Shown: one piece after another, positions 32,738-40,042 of the stretch | Position numbering within the stretch: the first letter of the stretch is position 1 | How the letters are laid out: each line of letters begins with the position of its first letter | Assembly (NCBI GenBank): GCA_051960215.1 | Contig: JBQCEN010000136.1 | Coordinates: 1 to 40,042, forward strand | DNA from: Pararhizobium_B sp051960215 | Lineage (GTDB): Bacteria; Pseudomonadota; Alphaproteobacteria; Rhizobiales; Rhizobiaceae | Length of the DNA: 40,042 nucleotides | Direction of reading: 5' to 3' | Notes under the pieces: generated by a model | What the model was told of the DNA's origin: nothing | Seen by the model: the letters and a program-made list of their open reading frames with translations, nothing else | Databases searched by the model: none | Program-made: the position numbers and the translations under genes

Positions 32738-33454
32738 ATGGCGAAGACACCCGCCGATGGCGGACGCGGCCGCAAGCTCGGCCAGAAGGTGCGCAAGGGC
32801 AAGCTCAAGGCTTCCTCCCGCCGCTGGATCGAACGCCACATCAACGATCCCTACGTGCAGCGCGGCCGGCTCGAAGGCTACCGCTCCCGCGCCGTCTACA
32901 AGCTGCTCGAGATCGACGAGAAGCACGGCATCCTGAAGGGCGCGCGGCGCATCATCGACCTCGGCGCCGCCCCCGGCGGCTGGTCGCAGATCGCCGCCCG
33001 CGTCACCGGCTCGACGGACGCCGCGCCCCGCGTCGCGGCGATCGACTTCCTCGAGATGGACCCGCTGCCGGGCGTCGCCTTCCTGCAGATGGACTTCCTC
33101 GACGACGCCGCTCCGGCACGCCTGATCGAGGCCTGTGGCGGCCCGCCCAACCTCGTGATGTCCGACATGGCGGCGCCGACGACCGGCCACCGGAAGACCG
33201 ACCACCTGCGCACGATGCACCTTTGCGAGGTCGCCGCATGGTTCGCCGTCGACGTGCTGGCGCCCGGCGGCCACTTCCTCGCCAAGACCTTCCAGGGCGG
33301 CACGGAGAACGAGCTCCTGACGATGCTGAAGACGAACTTCCGCTCCGTCGTCCACGTCAAGCCACCCGCCTCGCGCGCCGAGTCGGTCGAGATGTACCTG
33401 CTCGCCAAGGATTTTCGCGGGCGGAACGATCCGCAAGAGAGCTCTGAAGACTAA
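32738..33454 (+). CDS. rlmE: 23S rRNA (uridine-2552 2'-O) methyltransferase RlmE/FtsJ
   Basis: This 238-residue methyltransferase modifies U2552 of 23S rRNA in the large subunit using S-adenosylmethionine. The SAM loop is DLGAAPGGWSQ at 74-84. The catalytic K-D-K-E tetrad is complete: K55 (RAVYKLLE), D143 (MSDMAAP), K183 (LAKTFQGG) and E218 (AESVEMY), with spacing almost identical to the E. coli enzyme. The N-terminal 30 residues are basic, suited to RNA binding. It is 15 bp after the ppx gene and surely co-transcribed. Its stop overlaps the end of the convergent MFS gene by 4 bp. Confidence 0.96.
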   Translation: MAKTPADGGRGRKLGQKVRKGKLKASSRRWIERHINDPYVQRGRLEGYRSRAVYKLLEIDEKHGILKGARRIIDLGAAPGGWSQIAARVTGSTDAAPRVAAIDFLEMDPLPGVAFLQMDFLDDAAPARLIEACGGPPNLVMSDMAAPTTGHRKTDHLRTMHLCEVAAWFAVDVLAPGGHFLAKTFQGGTENELLTMLKTNFRSVVHVKPPASRAESVEMYLLAKDFRGRNDPQESSED

Positions 33455-34866
33455 GCTTTCTTCAGATCCTCGGAAGGAACGGGCAGCGGCCTGCGATGGC
33501 CGGAGACGGCCTGGCCCGCGTCGCGCGGCAGGCGCGAGAAGGCGATGAGCGCCGAGCCGCTGAGGCAGGCGACGGCGATGAAGGCGACGTGGAAGTCGGA
33601 GACGGCGAGCGGCGCGCCTTTGAGATGCGCGCTGATCTCGAGGATCGTGCCGCCCGAGGCGACGCCGAGCGCCAGGCTGATCTGCTGCACGACGGCGGCG
33701 ATCGCCGTCGCCTGGCTCGTCTCCGCCGGTTCGATATCGGCGAATGTCAGGGCGTTGACGCCGGTGAAGAAGAACGAGCGCGCAAAGCCCGAGAGCAGCA
33801 GCGCGCCGATGATGAGGGCATAGGACGTCGAAGGCCAGAACAGCGCGTTGACCGCCGTCAGTGCGCTCGCCGCAACGATGGCGCTCGTCAGGACCGTGCG
33901 AAAGCCCGCCAGCCGGAACACGCGCCGCGCCATGAATTTCGTGCTGAACGCGCCGATCGCCCCGACGAAGGTGATCGAGCCGGACTGGAACGGCGTCAGC
34001 CCGAATCCGAGCTGCAGCATCAGCGGCATCAGGAACGGGATCGCGCCGGTCGCGATGCGAAAGAGCGTGCCGCCGAGAACCGCGGTGCGGAAGGTCGAGG
34101 AGCGCGAAAACAGGCCGAGATCGAGGATTGGCGCCGCGTGATGGCGCGCATGGCGGACGTAGAGCGCCCCGCAGACGATGCCGATCAGCGTGACGAGGAT
34201 GCCGACGGAGGGCGGCAGCGCCGGCAGGCTGACGACGGAGAGCCCGAAGACGATGCCCGAGCAGGCGATGCCGCTCAAGACGAATCCGGCAACATCGATC
34301 GGCGGCGGCAAGGGGCTCTCGATCTCCGGCAGGAAGATCGTCGAGAGGATGATGCCGAGGATGCCGATCGGGATGTTGATCAGGAAGATCCAGTGCCAGC
34401 TGAAATAGGTGGTGATGAAGCCGCCGAGCGGCGGCCCGCTCATCGGGCCGATCAGCGCCGGGATCGTCAGCAACGCCATGGCGGAGACGAGATCGCTGCG
34501 ATCGGTGGTGCGCACGCGGACGAGGCGGGCCACGGGAACCCTCATCGCGCCGCCCATCCCCTGCAGGAAGCGGGCGACGACGAAGGTCGCAAGCGACCCG
34601 GCGGCCGCGCAGGCGATGGAGCCGGCCATGAAGATGCCGATCGCGATGCGGAAGACGCGCTTTGCCCCGAACCGGTCGGCCATCCAGCCGCTCAACGGGA
34701 TGAAGATCGCGAGCGCCACGAGATAGGCCGTCAGCGCCAGCTTGAGCGCGATCGGATTGACGTCGATGTCGCGGGCGATCGCCGGCAGCGACGTCGCGAT
34801 CACCGTCGAATCCATGTTCTCCATGAAGAGCGCGACGGCAAGGATGAGGGGAACGATGCGGTTCAA
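33451..34866 (-). CDS. MFS drug/proton antiporter, DHA2 (EmrB/QacA-like) family
   Basis: This 471-residue transporter has about fourteen predicted membrane helices. The N-terminal motif (MENMDSTVIATSLPAIARD, motif D1) contains the membrane-embedded D and the TxxP-like region of DHA2 pumps. Motif A, GWMADRFGAKRVF, sits in loop 2-3. Motif C follows in helix 5 as LIGPMSGPPLGGFI, a mark of antiporters. These fit an efflux pump for hydrophobic or cationic compounds; the substrate is unknown. No membrane-fusion partner or regulator is adjacent. It is divergent from the MBL hydrolase gene across about 250 bp and convergent with rlmE. Confidence 0.92.
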   Translation of the reverse strand: MNRIVPLILAVALFMENMDSTVIATSLPAIARDIDVNPIALKLALTAYLVALAIFIPLSGWMADRFGAKRVFRIAIGIFMAGSIACAAAGSLATFVVARFLQGMGGAMRVPVARLVRVRTTDRSDLVSAMALLTIPALIGPMSGPPLGGFITTYFSWHWIFLINIPIGILGIILSTIFLPEIESPLPPPIDVAGFVLSGIACSGIVFGLSVVSLPALPPSVGILVTLIGIVCGALYVRHARHHAAPILDLGLFSRSSTFRTAVLGGTLFRIATGAIPFLMPLMLQLGFGLTPFQSGSITFVGAIGAFSTKFMARRVFRLAGFRTVLTSAIVAASALTAVNALFWPSTSYALIIGALLLSGFARSFFFTGVNALTFADIEPAETSQATAIAAVVQQISLALGVASGGTILEISAHLKGAPLAVSDFHVAFIAVACLSGSALIAFSRLPRDAGQAVSGHRRPLPVPSEDLKKA

Positions 34867-35120
34867 GGGTCTTGCTGCCGATCGATTGGCGGGGCGCGCG
34901 GGCCGCTGGCGCTGACATAGGCCAGCGCGCTTGCGAAAGCACGCCGATTTTTTCCGCGTGGCCTGGGCGCAAATCCTGCCGAGGCCCCGTCTCCGGCCTC
35001 AGCCGACCGGGGGTGGCCCATCACGTTTGCGTCAACCGGTTGGGCGGGTGCGGCAAAGCGCCCCATCTAGCGGGCGTGAGGGGCGCCGGAGGCTGCCGGT
35101 CCTGCAGCGAGGAGGAGATG
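34867..35120. promoter_or_regulatory. Divergent region between MFS and MBL-hydrolase genes
   Basis: This gap has no supported gene, although a plus-strand frame runs through it into the hydrolase. It contains the 10-bp palindrome CAACCGGTTG (35033-35042), a possible operator, and a 6-bp inverted repeat GAGGCC/GGCCTC (34981-34986 and 34995-35000). The hydrolase ribosome site AGGAGG is at 35110-35115. Confidence 0.4.
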
Positions 35121-36104
35121 ATGAAGCGACTGTCGCGACGAACCATGTTCAAGCTTGCCGGCGCGAGCGCGCTGGCCGCCCCGGCGGTCCTCGGCCGTCC
35201 GGCGTTCGCTGCCGAAGAGGTGCCGATGCAGCCGGCGCCGAGCGGCGTCGAATACAAGCGCTTCAGGCTCGGCGATTTCGAGATCACCATCCTCAGCGAC
35301 GGCCATCGCCGCGTGCCGGACCCGCATTCGATCTTCGGTCTCGACCAGGACAAGGCGGCGGTCGAGACGCTCCTTCAGGAAAACTTCCTGCCGACCGATG
35401 CCATGCAGTTCACCTTCGCGCCGGTGCTGGTGAACACCGGCTCGGACCTCCTCGTCTTCGACACCGGCAATGGCGAGCCCGGCCGGCAGGGCGGTGCCGG
35501 CTTGGCGATGGAATCGCTGAAGGCGTCCGGCTACAAGCCGGAGGACGTCTCGGTCATCGTGCTCACCCACATGCACGGCGACCACATCGGCGGCATCATG
35601 GAGGGCGGCAAGCCGGCGATGCCGAACGCGCGGTTCGTCTCGCACAAGGTCGAGTATGACTTCTGGACCTCCAATTCTCTGAACGGCACCAAGGCCGAGA
35701 ACAACCACAAGCAGGTGATTACCAACGTCGCGCCCTTCCGCGAGAAGTTCACCTTCGTGAAGGAGGGCGACGCGGTGGCGCCGGGCATCACCGCGCACGA
35801 GGCCTTCGGCCACACGCCCGGCCATACGATCTACCGGATCGAATCCGGCGGCCGGGCGCTCTTCATCGCCGGCGACACGTCGAACCACTTCGTCCTGTCG
35901 TTGCAGCGCCCGGACTGGCTCGTCGGCTTCGACATGGACAAGCCGAAGGCGACCGCGACGCGAAAGAAGGTCTTCGACATGATCGCCGCCGAGAAGCTGC
36001 CCTTCATCGGCTATCACATGCCGTTCCCGGCCGCGGGCTATGTCGCGAACCTGGAAAAGGGCGGCTACCGCTTCGTTCCCATGACCTACCAGTTCGCGGT
36101 CTGA
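35121..36104 (+). CDS. Tat-exported metallo-beta-lactamase-fold hydrolase
   Basis: This 327-residue protein has a twin-arginine signal (MKRLSRRTMFKLAGASALAA, cut near AFA-A) and a metallo-beta-lactamase fold. The dinuclear zinc ligands are H150, H152, D154 and H155 (THMHGDHIGG), H235 (HTPGH), D252 (GDTSNH) and H299 (GYHMPFP). The pattern is that of the broad hydrolase group that also includes lactonases, not true beta-lactamases. The ATG at 35121 is 5 bases after AGGAGG; an adjacent ATG at 35118 is only 2 bases from it. The substrate is unknown, and periplasmic location is expected. It stands alone ahead of guaB. Confidence 0.9.
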   Translation: MKRLSRRTMFKLAGASALAAPAVLGRPAFAAEEVPMQPAPSGVEYKRFRLGDFEITILSDGHRRVPDPHSIFGLDQDKAAVETLLQENFLPTDAMQFTFAPVLVNTGSDLLVFDTGNGEPGRQGGAGLAMESLKASGYKPEDVSVIVLTHMHGDHIGGIMEGGKPAMPNARFVSHKVEYDFWTSNSLNGTKAENNHKQVITNVAPFREKFTFVKEGDAVAPGITAHEAFGHTPGHTIYRIESGGRALFIAGDTSNHFVLSLQRPDWLVGFDMDKPKATATRKKVFDMIAAEKLPFIGYHMPFPAAGYVANLEKGGYRFVPMTYQFAV

Positions 36105-36143
36105 CCACCGGATTCACGGCATGGGCGGGGCGATCCGCACGTG

Positions 36144-36175
36144 CCGTGTTCCCTTTCCGTCGCAACCGTGTTACC
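36144..36175 (+). promoter_or_regulatory. Direct repeat upstream of guaB
   Basis: CCGTGTTCCC (36144-36153) recurs as CCGTGTTACC (36166-36175), with 22 bp from start to start, about two helical turns. It lies about 93 to 124 bp before the guaB start in the 163-bp gap after the MBL gene. The spacing suggests a protein bound twice on one face of the DNA, but no known guaB regulator site matches it. Confidence 0.3.
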
Positions 36176-36267
36176 TGCCCTCGCCAACTTCCAAGTCTCC
36201 GTGAAGCCGTTGCCGCCCTCGTAACGTCGGGCGGGGGCGTTCCGTCTATCCTCGAAAGGAGTTGGCC

Positions 36268-37770
36268 ATGGTCCGCATCGTTGAAACACCGAACGGGGGC
36301 GAGGCGCTGACCTTCGACGACGTGCTCCGGCGGCCCGGCCACTCGACCGTCATGCCGGGCGAGGTCAACGTCGCGACGCGAATCGCGCAGGACATCGACC
36401 TCAACCTTCCGATCATCTCCTCCGCCATGGACACGGTCACCGAAGGGCGGCTTGCGATCGCCATGGCGCAGGCCGGCGGGATCGGCGTCATCCACCGCAA
36501 CCTGACGCCGGCCGAGCAGGCCGAAGAAGTCCGCCAGGTGAAGAAGTTCGAGAGCGGCATGGTCGTCAATCCCGTGACGATCGGCCCGGACGTGACGCTT
36601 GCCGACGCGCTGTCGCTGATGAAGGCGCATGCCATCTCCGGCATCCCGGTGGTGGAGGACGGCGGCCACGGCAGCGCAAAGCCCGGCCGGCTCGTCGGCA
36701 TCCTGACCAATCGCGATGTCCGCTTCGCCTCCAATCCGAAGCAGAGGATCTCCGAGCTGATGACGAAGGAGAATCTCGTCACGGTGCGCGAATCGGTCGA
36801 CCAGAACGAGGCGAAGCGCCTGCTCCACCAGCACCGGATCGAGAAGCTGCTGGTCGTCGATCCGGAAGGCCGCTGCGTCGGCCTCATCACGGTCAAGGAC
36901 ATCGAGAAGTCGCAGCTAAACCCGAACGCCTCGAAGGACGCGCAGGGGCGGCTGCGCGTCGGCGCTGCCACGAGCGTCGGCGACGACGGCTACGAGCGCG
37001 CCGAGCGGCTGATCGAGGCCGGGATCGACCTCCTCGTCGTCGACACGGCGCACGGCCATTCGCAGCGCGTTCTCGACGCGGTGACGCGGGTGAAGAAGCT
37101 CTCGAACTCGGTGCGCATCATGGCCGGGAATGTCGCGACGGCGGAAGGCACGAAGGCGCTGATCGATGCCGGCGCCGACGCCATCAAGGTCGGCATCGGC
37201 CCCGGCTCGATCTGCACGACGCGCATCGTCGCCGGCGTCGGCGTTCCGCAGCTTTCGGCGATCATGGAGGCGGTCGAGGCCGCGCGGGCCTCCGGCATTC
37301 CGGTCATCGCGGATGGTGGCATCAAATATTCGGGCGACCTTGCCAAGGCGATCGCCGCCGGCGCCTCGGCCGTCATGATCGGCTCGCTGCTCGCCGGCAC
37401 CGACGAGAGCCCGGGCGAGGTCTATCTGCACCAGGGCCGCTCCTTCAAGGCCTATCGCGGCATGGGTTCGGTCGGCGCCATGGCGCGCGGCTCGGCCGAC
37501 CGCTATTTCCAGGCCGAGGTGCGCGACACGCTGAAGCTCGTGCCGGAGGGCATCGAGGGACAGGTCCCCTACAAGGGGCCTGTCTCCGGCGTGCTCCACC
37601 AGCTCGCGGGCGGGCTGAAGGCGGCCATGGGCTATGTCGGTGCGGCGACGCTTGCCGATTTCCACGAGCGGGCGACCTTCGTGCGCATCTCCGGCGCGGG
37701 CCTGCGCGAAAGCCACGCCCATGACGTGACGATCACCCGCGAAAGCCCCAACTATCCGGGCGCCGCCTGA
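36268..37770 (+). CDS. guaB: IMP dehydrogenase
   Basis: This 500-residue enzyme catalyses the NAD-dependent oxidation of IMP to XMP, the committed step of GMP synthesis, as a cytosolic tetramer or octamer. The catalytic cysteine is C316 in GPGSICTTRIVAGVG. The N-terminal FDDVLRRPGHSTVMPGEV and ISSAMDTVTEGRLAIAMAQAGG motifs, and the mobile-flap and IMP-loop segments YRGMGSVGAM and VPEGIEG are all present. Two CBS domains (about 95-205) interrupt the barrel and bind adenine or guanine nucleotides. The ATG at 36268 is 6 bases after AAAGGAG. It is followed by a MAPEG gene, an order common in rhizobia. Confidence 0.97.
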   Translation: MVRIVETPNGGEALTFDDVLRRPGHSTVMPGEVNVATRIAQDIDLNLPIISSAMDTVTEGRLAIAMAQAGGIGVIHRNLTPAEQAEEVRQVKKFESGMVVNPVTIGPDVTLADALSLMKAHAISGIPVVEDGGHGSAKPGRLVGILTNRDVRFASNPKQRISELMTKENLVTVRESVDQNEAKRLLHQHRIEKLLVVDPEGRCVGLITVKDIEKSQLNPNASKDAQGRLRVGAATSVGDDGYERAERLIEAGIDLLVVDTAHGHSQRVLDAVTRVKKLSNSVRIMAGNVATAEGTKALIDAGADAIKVGIGPGSICTTRIVAGVGVPQLSAIMEAVEAARASGIPVIADGGIKYSGDLAKAIAAGASAVMIGSLLAGTDESPGEVYLHQGRSFKAYRGMGSVGAMARGSADRYFQAEVRDTLKLVPEGIEGQVPYKGPVSGVLHQLAGGLKAAMGYVGAATLADFHERATFVRISGAGLRESHAHDVTITRESPNYPGAA

Positions 37771-37815
37771 TCCAGGAGAGGCGTTACGGACCGCCGCCGG
37801 GCGCGCTAGGGTGTC

Positions 37816-37842
37816 TCGGTCACGCATGATTCGCGTGGCCGA
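37816..37842 (+). other. Stem-loop between guaB and MAPEG genes
   Basis: TCGGTCACGC (37816-37825) pairs with GCGTGGCCGA (37833-37842) over 10 bp with one G-U pair and a 7-base loop. It lies 45 bases after the guaB stop and 20 bases before the MAPEG start. No T-tract follows, so it may be a processing or stability element, or a weak terminator. Confidence 0.45.
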
Positions 37843-37862
37843 AACCGAAAGGGGTGGGGACG

Positions 37863-38285
37863 ATGCCTGGATCGACTGCAATCTTCTGGCCGATGATCGC
37901 GCAGACGCTGCTGATCCTCGTCGTCTATCTGATCGTCTCCAATCGCCGCGTCGGCTCGGTGAAGCGCGGCGAGACGAAGATATCCGACTACCGCGTGCCG
38001 CAGGTCGAGCCGGAGACAAGTGCTGCGGCCGTGCGCAACCTCGCGAACCAGTTCGAGCTGCCCGTCCTCTTCTACGTCGTCTGCCTGTCGCTCTACGTCA
38101 CCCACGGCGCGAACTACTTCGCCGTGGCGCTCGCCTGGCTCTTCGTCGTCTTCCGCGTTGCGCACGCCTCCGTTCACCTGACGGCCAACGACGTGCGGAT
38201 GCGGCGGCCCCTCTTCATCATCGGCCTGCTGGTCGTCGTCGTCCTCTGGGCCTGGCTCGCGATCCATCTCGCCGCCCACGTCTGA
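37863..38285 (+). CDS. MAPEG-family integral membrane protein
   Basis: This 140-residue protein has four predicted membrane helices (about 5-25, 62-80, 82-102 and 112-135), the bundle of MAPEG proteins (membrane-associated proteins in eicosanoid and glutathione metabolism). The family pattern R-N-L-A-N-Q-F-E-L-P in the cytoplasmic loop before helix 2, and FRVAHASVHLTANDVRMR before helix 4, are both visible. The ATG at 37863 follows AAAGGGGTGGGG. The bacterial members have no assigned reaction, although some bind glutathione. The conserved link to guaB is positional only. Confidence 0.88.
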   Translation: MPGSTAIFWPMIAQTLLILVVYLIVSNRRVGSVKRGETKISDYRVPQVEPETSAAAVRNLANQFELPVLFYVVCLSLYVTHGANYFAVALAWLFVVFRVAHASVHLTANDVRMRRPLFIIGLLVVVVLWAWLAIHLAAHV

Positions 38286-38412
38286 GGAGCATGGGTCCCC
38301 CGCCTCTGGCCGTCGGTCGGCCTCTCCGGCTCTGGCCGTCGTCCATCATTGGCCTAGATGCCTCGTGCGAAGACGCCCGCGAACACGTCGCCGACGAGAA
38401 AGGTTTTCCCGG

Positions 38413-39270
38413 ATGCCTCATCCCGTGCTGATCCCCGGAGCAACGGCCGTCGTCACGGGAGGCGCCTCCGGCATCGGCCTTGCCACCGCCCGCCGGCTCG
38501 CGGGCCTCGGGCTTCGCGTTGCGATCGCCGATCTCGGGGTGGACCGGTTGAAGGCGGCCGCCGAGGTGATCGGCGCGGATGCGCGCGGCGGCGCCGAGGA
38601 TGTCATGGCGGTGGAGGTGGACGTGACGCAGGTCGAGGACCTGCGCGGCCTCGAGGCGTCGTTGATCGGCCGCTTCGGCGGCGTCGACCTGTTGATGAAC
38701 AACGCCGGCGTCCAGCCCGGCAGCGATGTCCTCGGCCCGGCCGAGAACTGGAGCCGCGTCATCGACGTCAACCTCTGGGGCATCGTTCGTGGCACGCAGG
38801 TGTTCCTGCCGGGCATGCTCGATCGCGGTCGGCCCGGCCTCATCGTCAACACGGGCTCCAAGCAGGGCATCACGACGCCGCCGGGCGATCCGGCCTATAA
38901 CGTGGCCAAGGCCGGCGTGAAGGCCTTTACGGAAGCCTTGCAGCACGACTTGCGCAACCGGGCTGACTGCCTGCTGTCGGCGCATCTCCTGATCCCCGGT
39001 TTCGTCTATACGCCGCTGACGGCGAACGGCCGGAGCGAGAAGCCGGCTGCGGCCTGGACGCCGGAGCAGACGGTCGACTTCATGCTGGAGCGGCTGGAGG
39101 CCGGCGACTTCTATATCCTCTGCCCGGACAACGACGTGCCGCGCGCCCTCGACGAGCGGCGCATCCTCTGGGCGGCCGGCGACATCGTCGAGAACCGGCC
39201 GCCGTTGTCGCGCTGGCATCCGGACTATGCCGGCGCCTTCAAGGCCTTCGTCGAGCAGGGAAGCAAGTAG
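38413..39270 (+). CDS. Short-chain dehydrogenase/reductase of unknown substrate
   Basis: This 285-residue SDR starts at the ATG at 38413 (GAAAGG about 10 bases upstream). The cofactor loop is TGGASGIG at 15-22, with D40 (IADLG) pointing to NAD. NNAG is at 96-99 and the catalytic residues are S149, Y162 and K166 (YNVAK). The C-terminal 50 residues (WTPEQTVDFMLERLEAGDFYILCPDNDVPRALDERR) extend past the usual fold and match a group of SDRs annotated only generically. It is convergent with a LysR gene 11 bp away. That regulator does not obviously control it. Confidence 0.88.
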   Translation: MPHPVLIPGATAVVTGGASGIGLATARRLAGLGLRVAIADLGVDRLKAAAEVIGADARGGAEDVMAVEVDVTQVEDLRGLEASLIGRFGGVDLLMNNAGVQPGSDVLGPAENWSRVIDVNLWGIVRGTQVFLPGMLDRGRPGLIVNTGSKQGITTPPGDPAYNVAKAGVKAFTEALQHDLRNRADCLLSAHLLIPGFVYTPLTANGRSEKPAAAWTPEQTVDFMLERLEAGDFYILCPDNDVPRALDERRILWAAGDIVENRPPLSRWHPDYAGAFKAFVEQGSK

Positions 39271-39285
39271 CGCGTTCCGCGCTAC
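39267..39285. terminator. Palindromic hairpin carrying the stop codons of two convergent genes
   Basis: GTAGCGCG (39267-39274) and CGCGCTAC (39278-39285) form a perfect 8-bp stem with a 3-base loop. The TAG in the left arm (39268-39270) ends the SDR gene, and its mirror in the right arm (39282-39284) ends the LysR gene on the other strand. Being symmetric, it would fold at the 3' end of both messages. There is no T-tract, so a barrier or stabiliser is as likely as an intrinsic terminator. Confidence 0.5.
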
Positions 39286-40042
39286 CAGCCCGGCATCATC
39301 AGGCCGATCCGCCCGCGCGGCGCCCGGACCGCCGAGGAATGCGGCTCGCCCTGATCGTTGGCGGGCGGCGGCGTGATGTTGTCGAGGCTTGCCGCGATAT
39401 GCGCGGTGATGGCGTTCAGGAGCGATGCGGGCACGCCCGGCCGCTTCATGATGCCGATCTGGATCGGATCGAGCGCCGGAAAGCCGTCGCTCGGCGACAG
39501 CACGCGCATTCCCGGCCGCAGCGCCGATTCGGGCAGCAGCGAGACGGCAAGCCCCGCCAGGACCGCCGCGGCCACGACGGTGGCCGACCAGCTCGTGAAC
39601 AGGATCTGGTAGTCGCGCCCGACCGTCTCCAGCGCAGAGCAGGCGATCTGCCGCCAGGGACAGTTCCGCCGCCCGACCGCAAGCGGCAGCACCGGGTTCT
39701 CGTGCGCCGCGTGGTTCATCGAGGTGACCCAGCAGAGCGGCTCAGTGCGCACCACCTCCGAGACGCGCTCGCGCGGATTGTGGGTCACGAGCGCGATGTC
39801 GAGCTCGCCGCGCTTCAGCTTCTCCGCAAGATCGGCCGACGGCTCGCAGGCGATGTAGAGTTCGACATTGGGGTTCGACTTGGCGAAGCGGGCGATGATG
39901 TCCGGCATGTAACGGTCAGCGTAGTCGTCCGGCGTGCCGATGCGGATCGAGCCCTCGAGACGGTTGTCGTCGAAGGCGGCGAGCGTCTCGTTGTTCATCC
40001 GGATCATTCGCCGGGCATAGTCGAGCAGGCGCTCGCCCTCCT
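39282..40042 (-). CDS. LysR-family transcriptional regulator, N-terminus outside the window
   Basis: The frame is open to the right edge of the window, leaving about 253 residues: the linker helix and the effector-binding domain of a LysR-type regulator. The linker ends and the domain begins at LEGSIRIGTPDDYADRYMPDIIARFAKSNPNVEL, the usual periplasmic-binding-protein-like start. The CxxW-type core (WSATVVAAAVLAGLAVSLLPESALR) follows. The winged helix-turn-helix lies beyond 40042, so a start codon cannot be given. The last 25 residues are a polar tail. Its target genes are probably upstream of it, outside the window. Confidence 0.9.
   Translation of the reverse strand, partial: EGERLLDYARRMIRMNNETLAAFDDNRLEGSIRIGTPDDYADRYMPDIIARFAKSNPNVELYIACEPSADLAEKLKRGELDIALVTHNPRERVSEVVRTEPLCWVTSMNHAAHENPVLPLAVGRRNCPWRQIACSALETVGRDYQILFTSWSATVVAAAVLAGLAVSLLPESALRPGMRVLSPSDGFPALDPIQIGIMKRPGVPASLLNAITAHIAASLDNITPPPANDQGEPHSSAVRAPRGRIGLMMPGW

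Noticed and set aside
31208..34972. A very long open frame (1254 codons) on the minus strand across ppx, rlmE and the MFS gene
   Set aside because: It is antisense to strongly supported genes. Its product is arginine-, alanine- and acid-rich with no domains, which is the expected artefact of GC-rich codon bias.
1..40042. CRISPR arrays, insertion sequences, prophage genes or toxin-antitoxin pairs
   Set aside because: No regularly spaced repeats, transposase motifs, terminal inverted repeats with target duplications, or typical toxin-antitoxin gene pairs were found on either strand.

Overview
ORGANISM. The window is uniformly GC-rich and densely coded. It reads as chromosomal DNA of an alphaproteobacterium of the order Hyphomicrobiales (Rhizobiales). 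Pointers are the block ppx/gppA - rlmE - (MFS) - (MBL hydrolase) - guaB - MAPEG, the LOV-HWE histidine kinase (a kinase class typical of this order), FadR-type GntR regulators beside sugar-acid catabolic operons, and tripartite and CUT1-type transporters. I cannot name a genus. No insertion sequence, phage gene, integrase or CRISPR array was seen. LAYOUT. (1) 1-5237 (+): the tail of what is probably an exopolysaccharide chain-length/tyrosine-kinase protein, a GH5 hydrolase translationally coupled to a Wzy-like polymerase, a secreted S10 carboxypeptidase and an OsmC-type peroxidase. (2) 5355-6845 (+): a blue-light LOV-PAS-HWE histidine kinase. (3) 6858-15959 (-): a sugar-acid locus made of an L-arabinonate-dehydratase-like Fe-S dehydratase, a GntR regulator, an SDR and a beta-hydroxyacid dehydrogenase, followed by a CUT1 ABC importer (ATPase, binding protein, two permeases). 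(4) 16114-17606 (-): three small or poorly characterised genes. (5) 17694-24690 (-): one long operon, pdxA2-tctC-tctB-tctA-otnK-otnC-otnI, coding a tripartite importer and four-carbon sugar-acid (tetronate) enzymes. It is divergent from a GntR regulator and a SAF-domain NAD(P) enzyme related to the DXR-like (DRL) family (24868-27084, +). (6) 27093-29486 (-): glutaryl-CoA dehydrogenase and a CaiB/BaiF CoA-transferase, a glutarate module. (7) 29836-40042: conserved housekeeping genes (fpr, tRNA-Gln(CUG), ppx/gppA, rlmE, an MFS pump, a Tat-exported MBL hydrolase, guaB, a MAPEG protein, an SDR) and a truncated LysR regulator. HOW THE GENES WORK TOGETHER. The two large minus-strand loci each pair an importer with acid-sugar enzymes and a FadR-type regulator. 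The tetronate operon is the most interesting part. It combines a DUF1537 kinase with both downstream routes known for this kinase family (PdxA2, and OtnC plus OtnI), but it lacks the usual DenD or LtnD dehydrogenase. A DRL-like SAF-domain enzyme sits divergently beside it and may fill that role. Intergenic hairpins follow the binding-protein genes of both transport operons and probably set the ratio of binding protein to permease. Start codons were chosen from Shine-Dalgarno spacing wherever several were possible.
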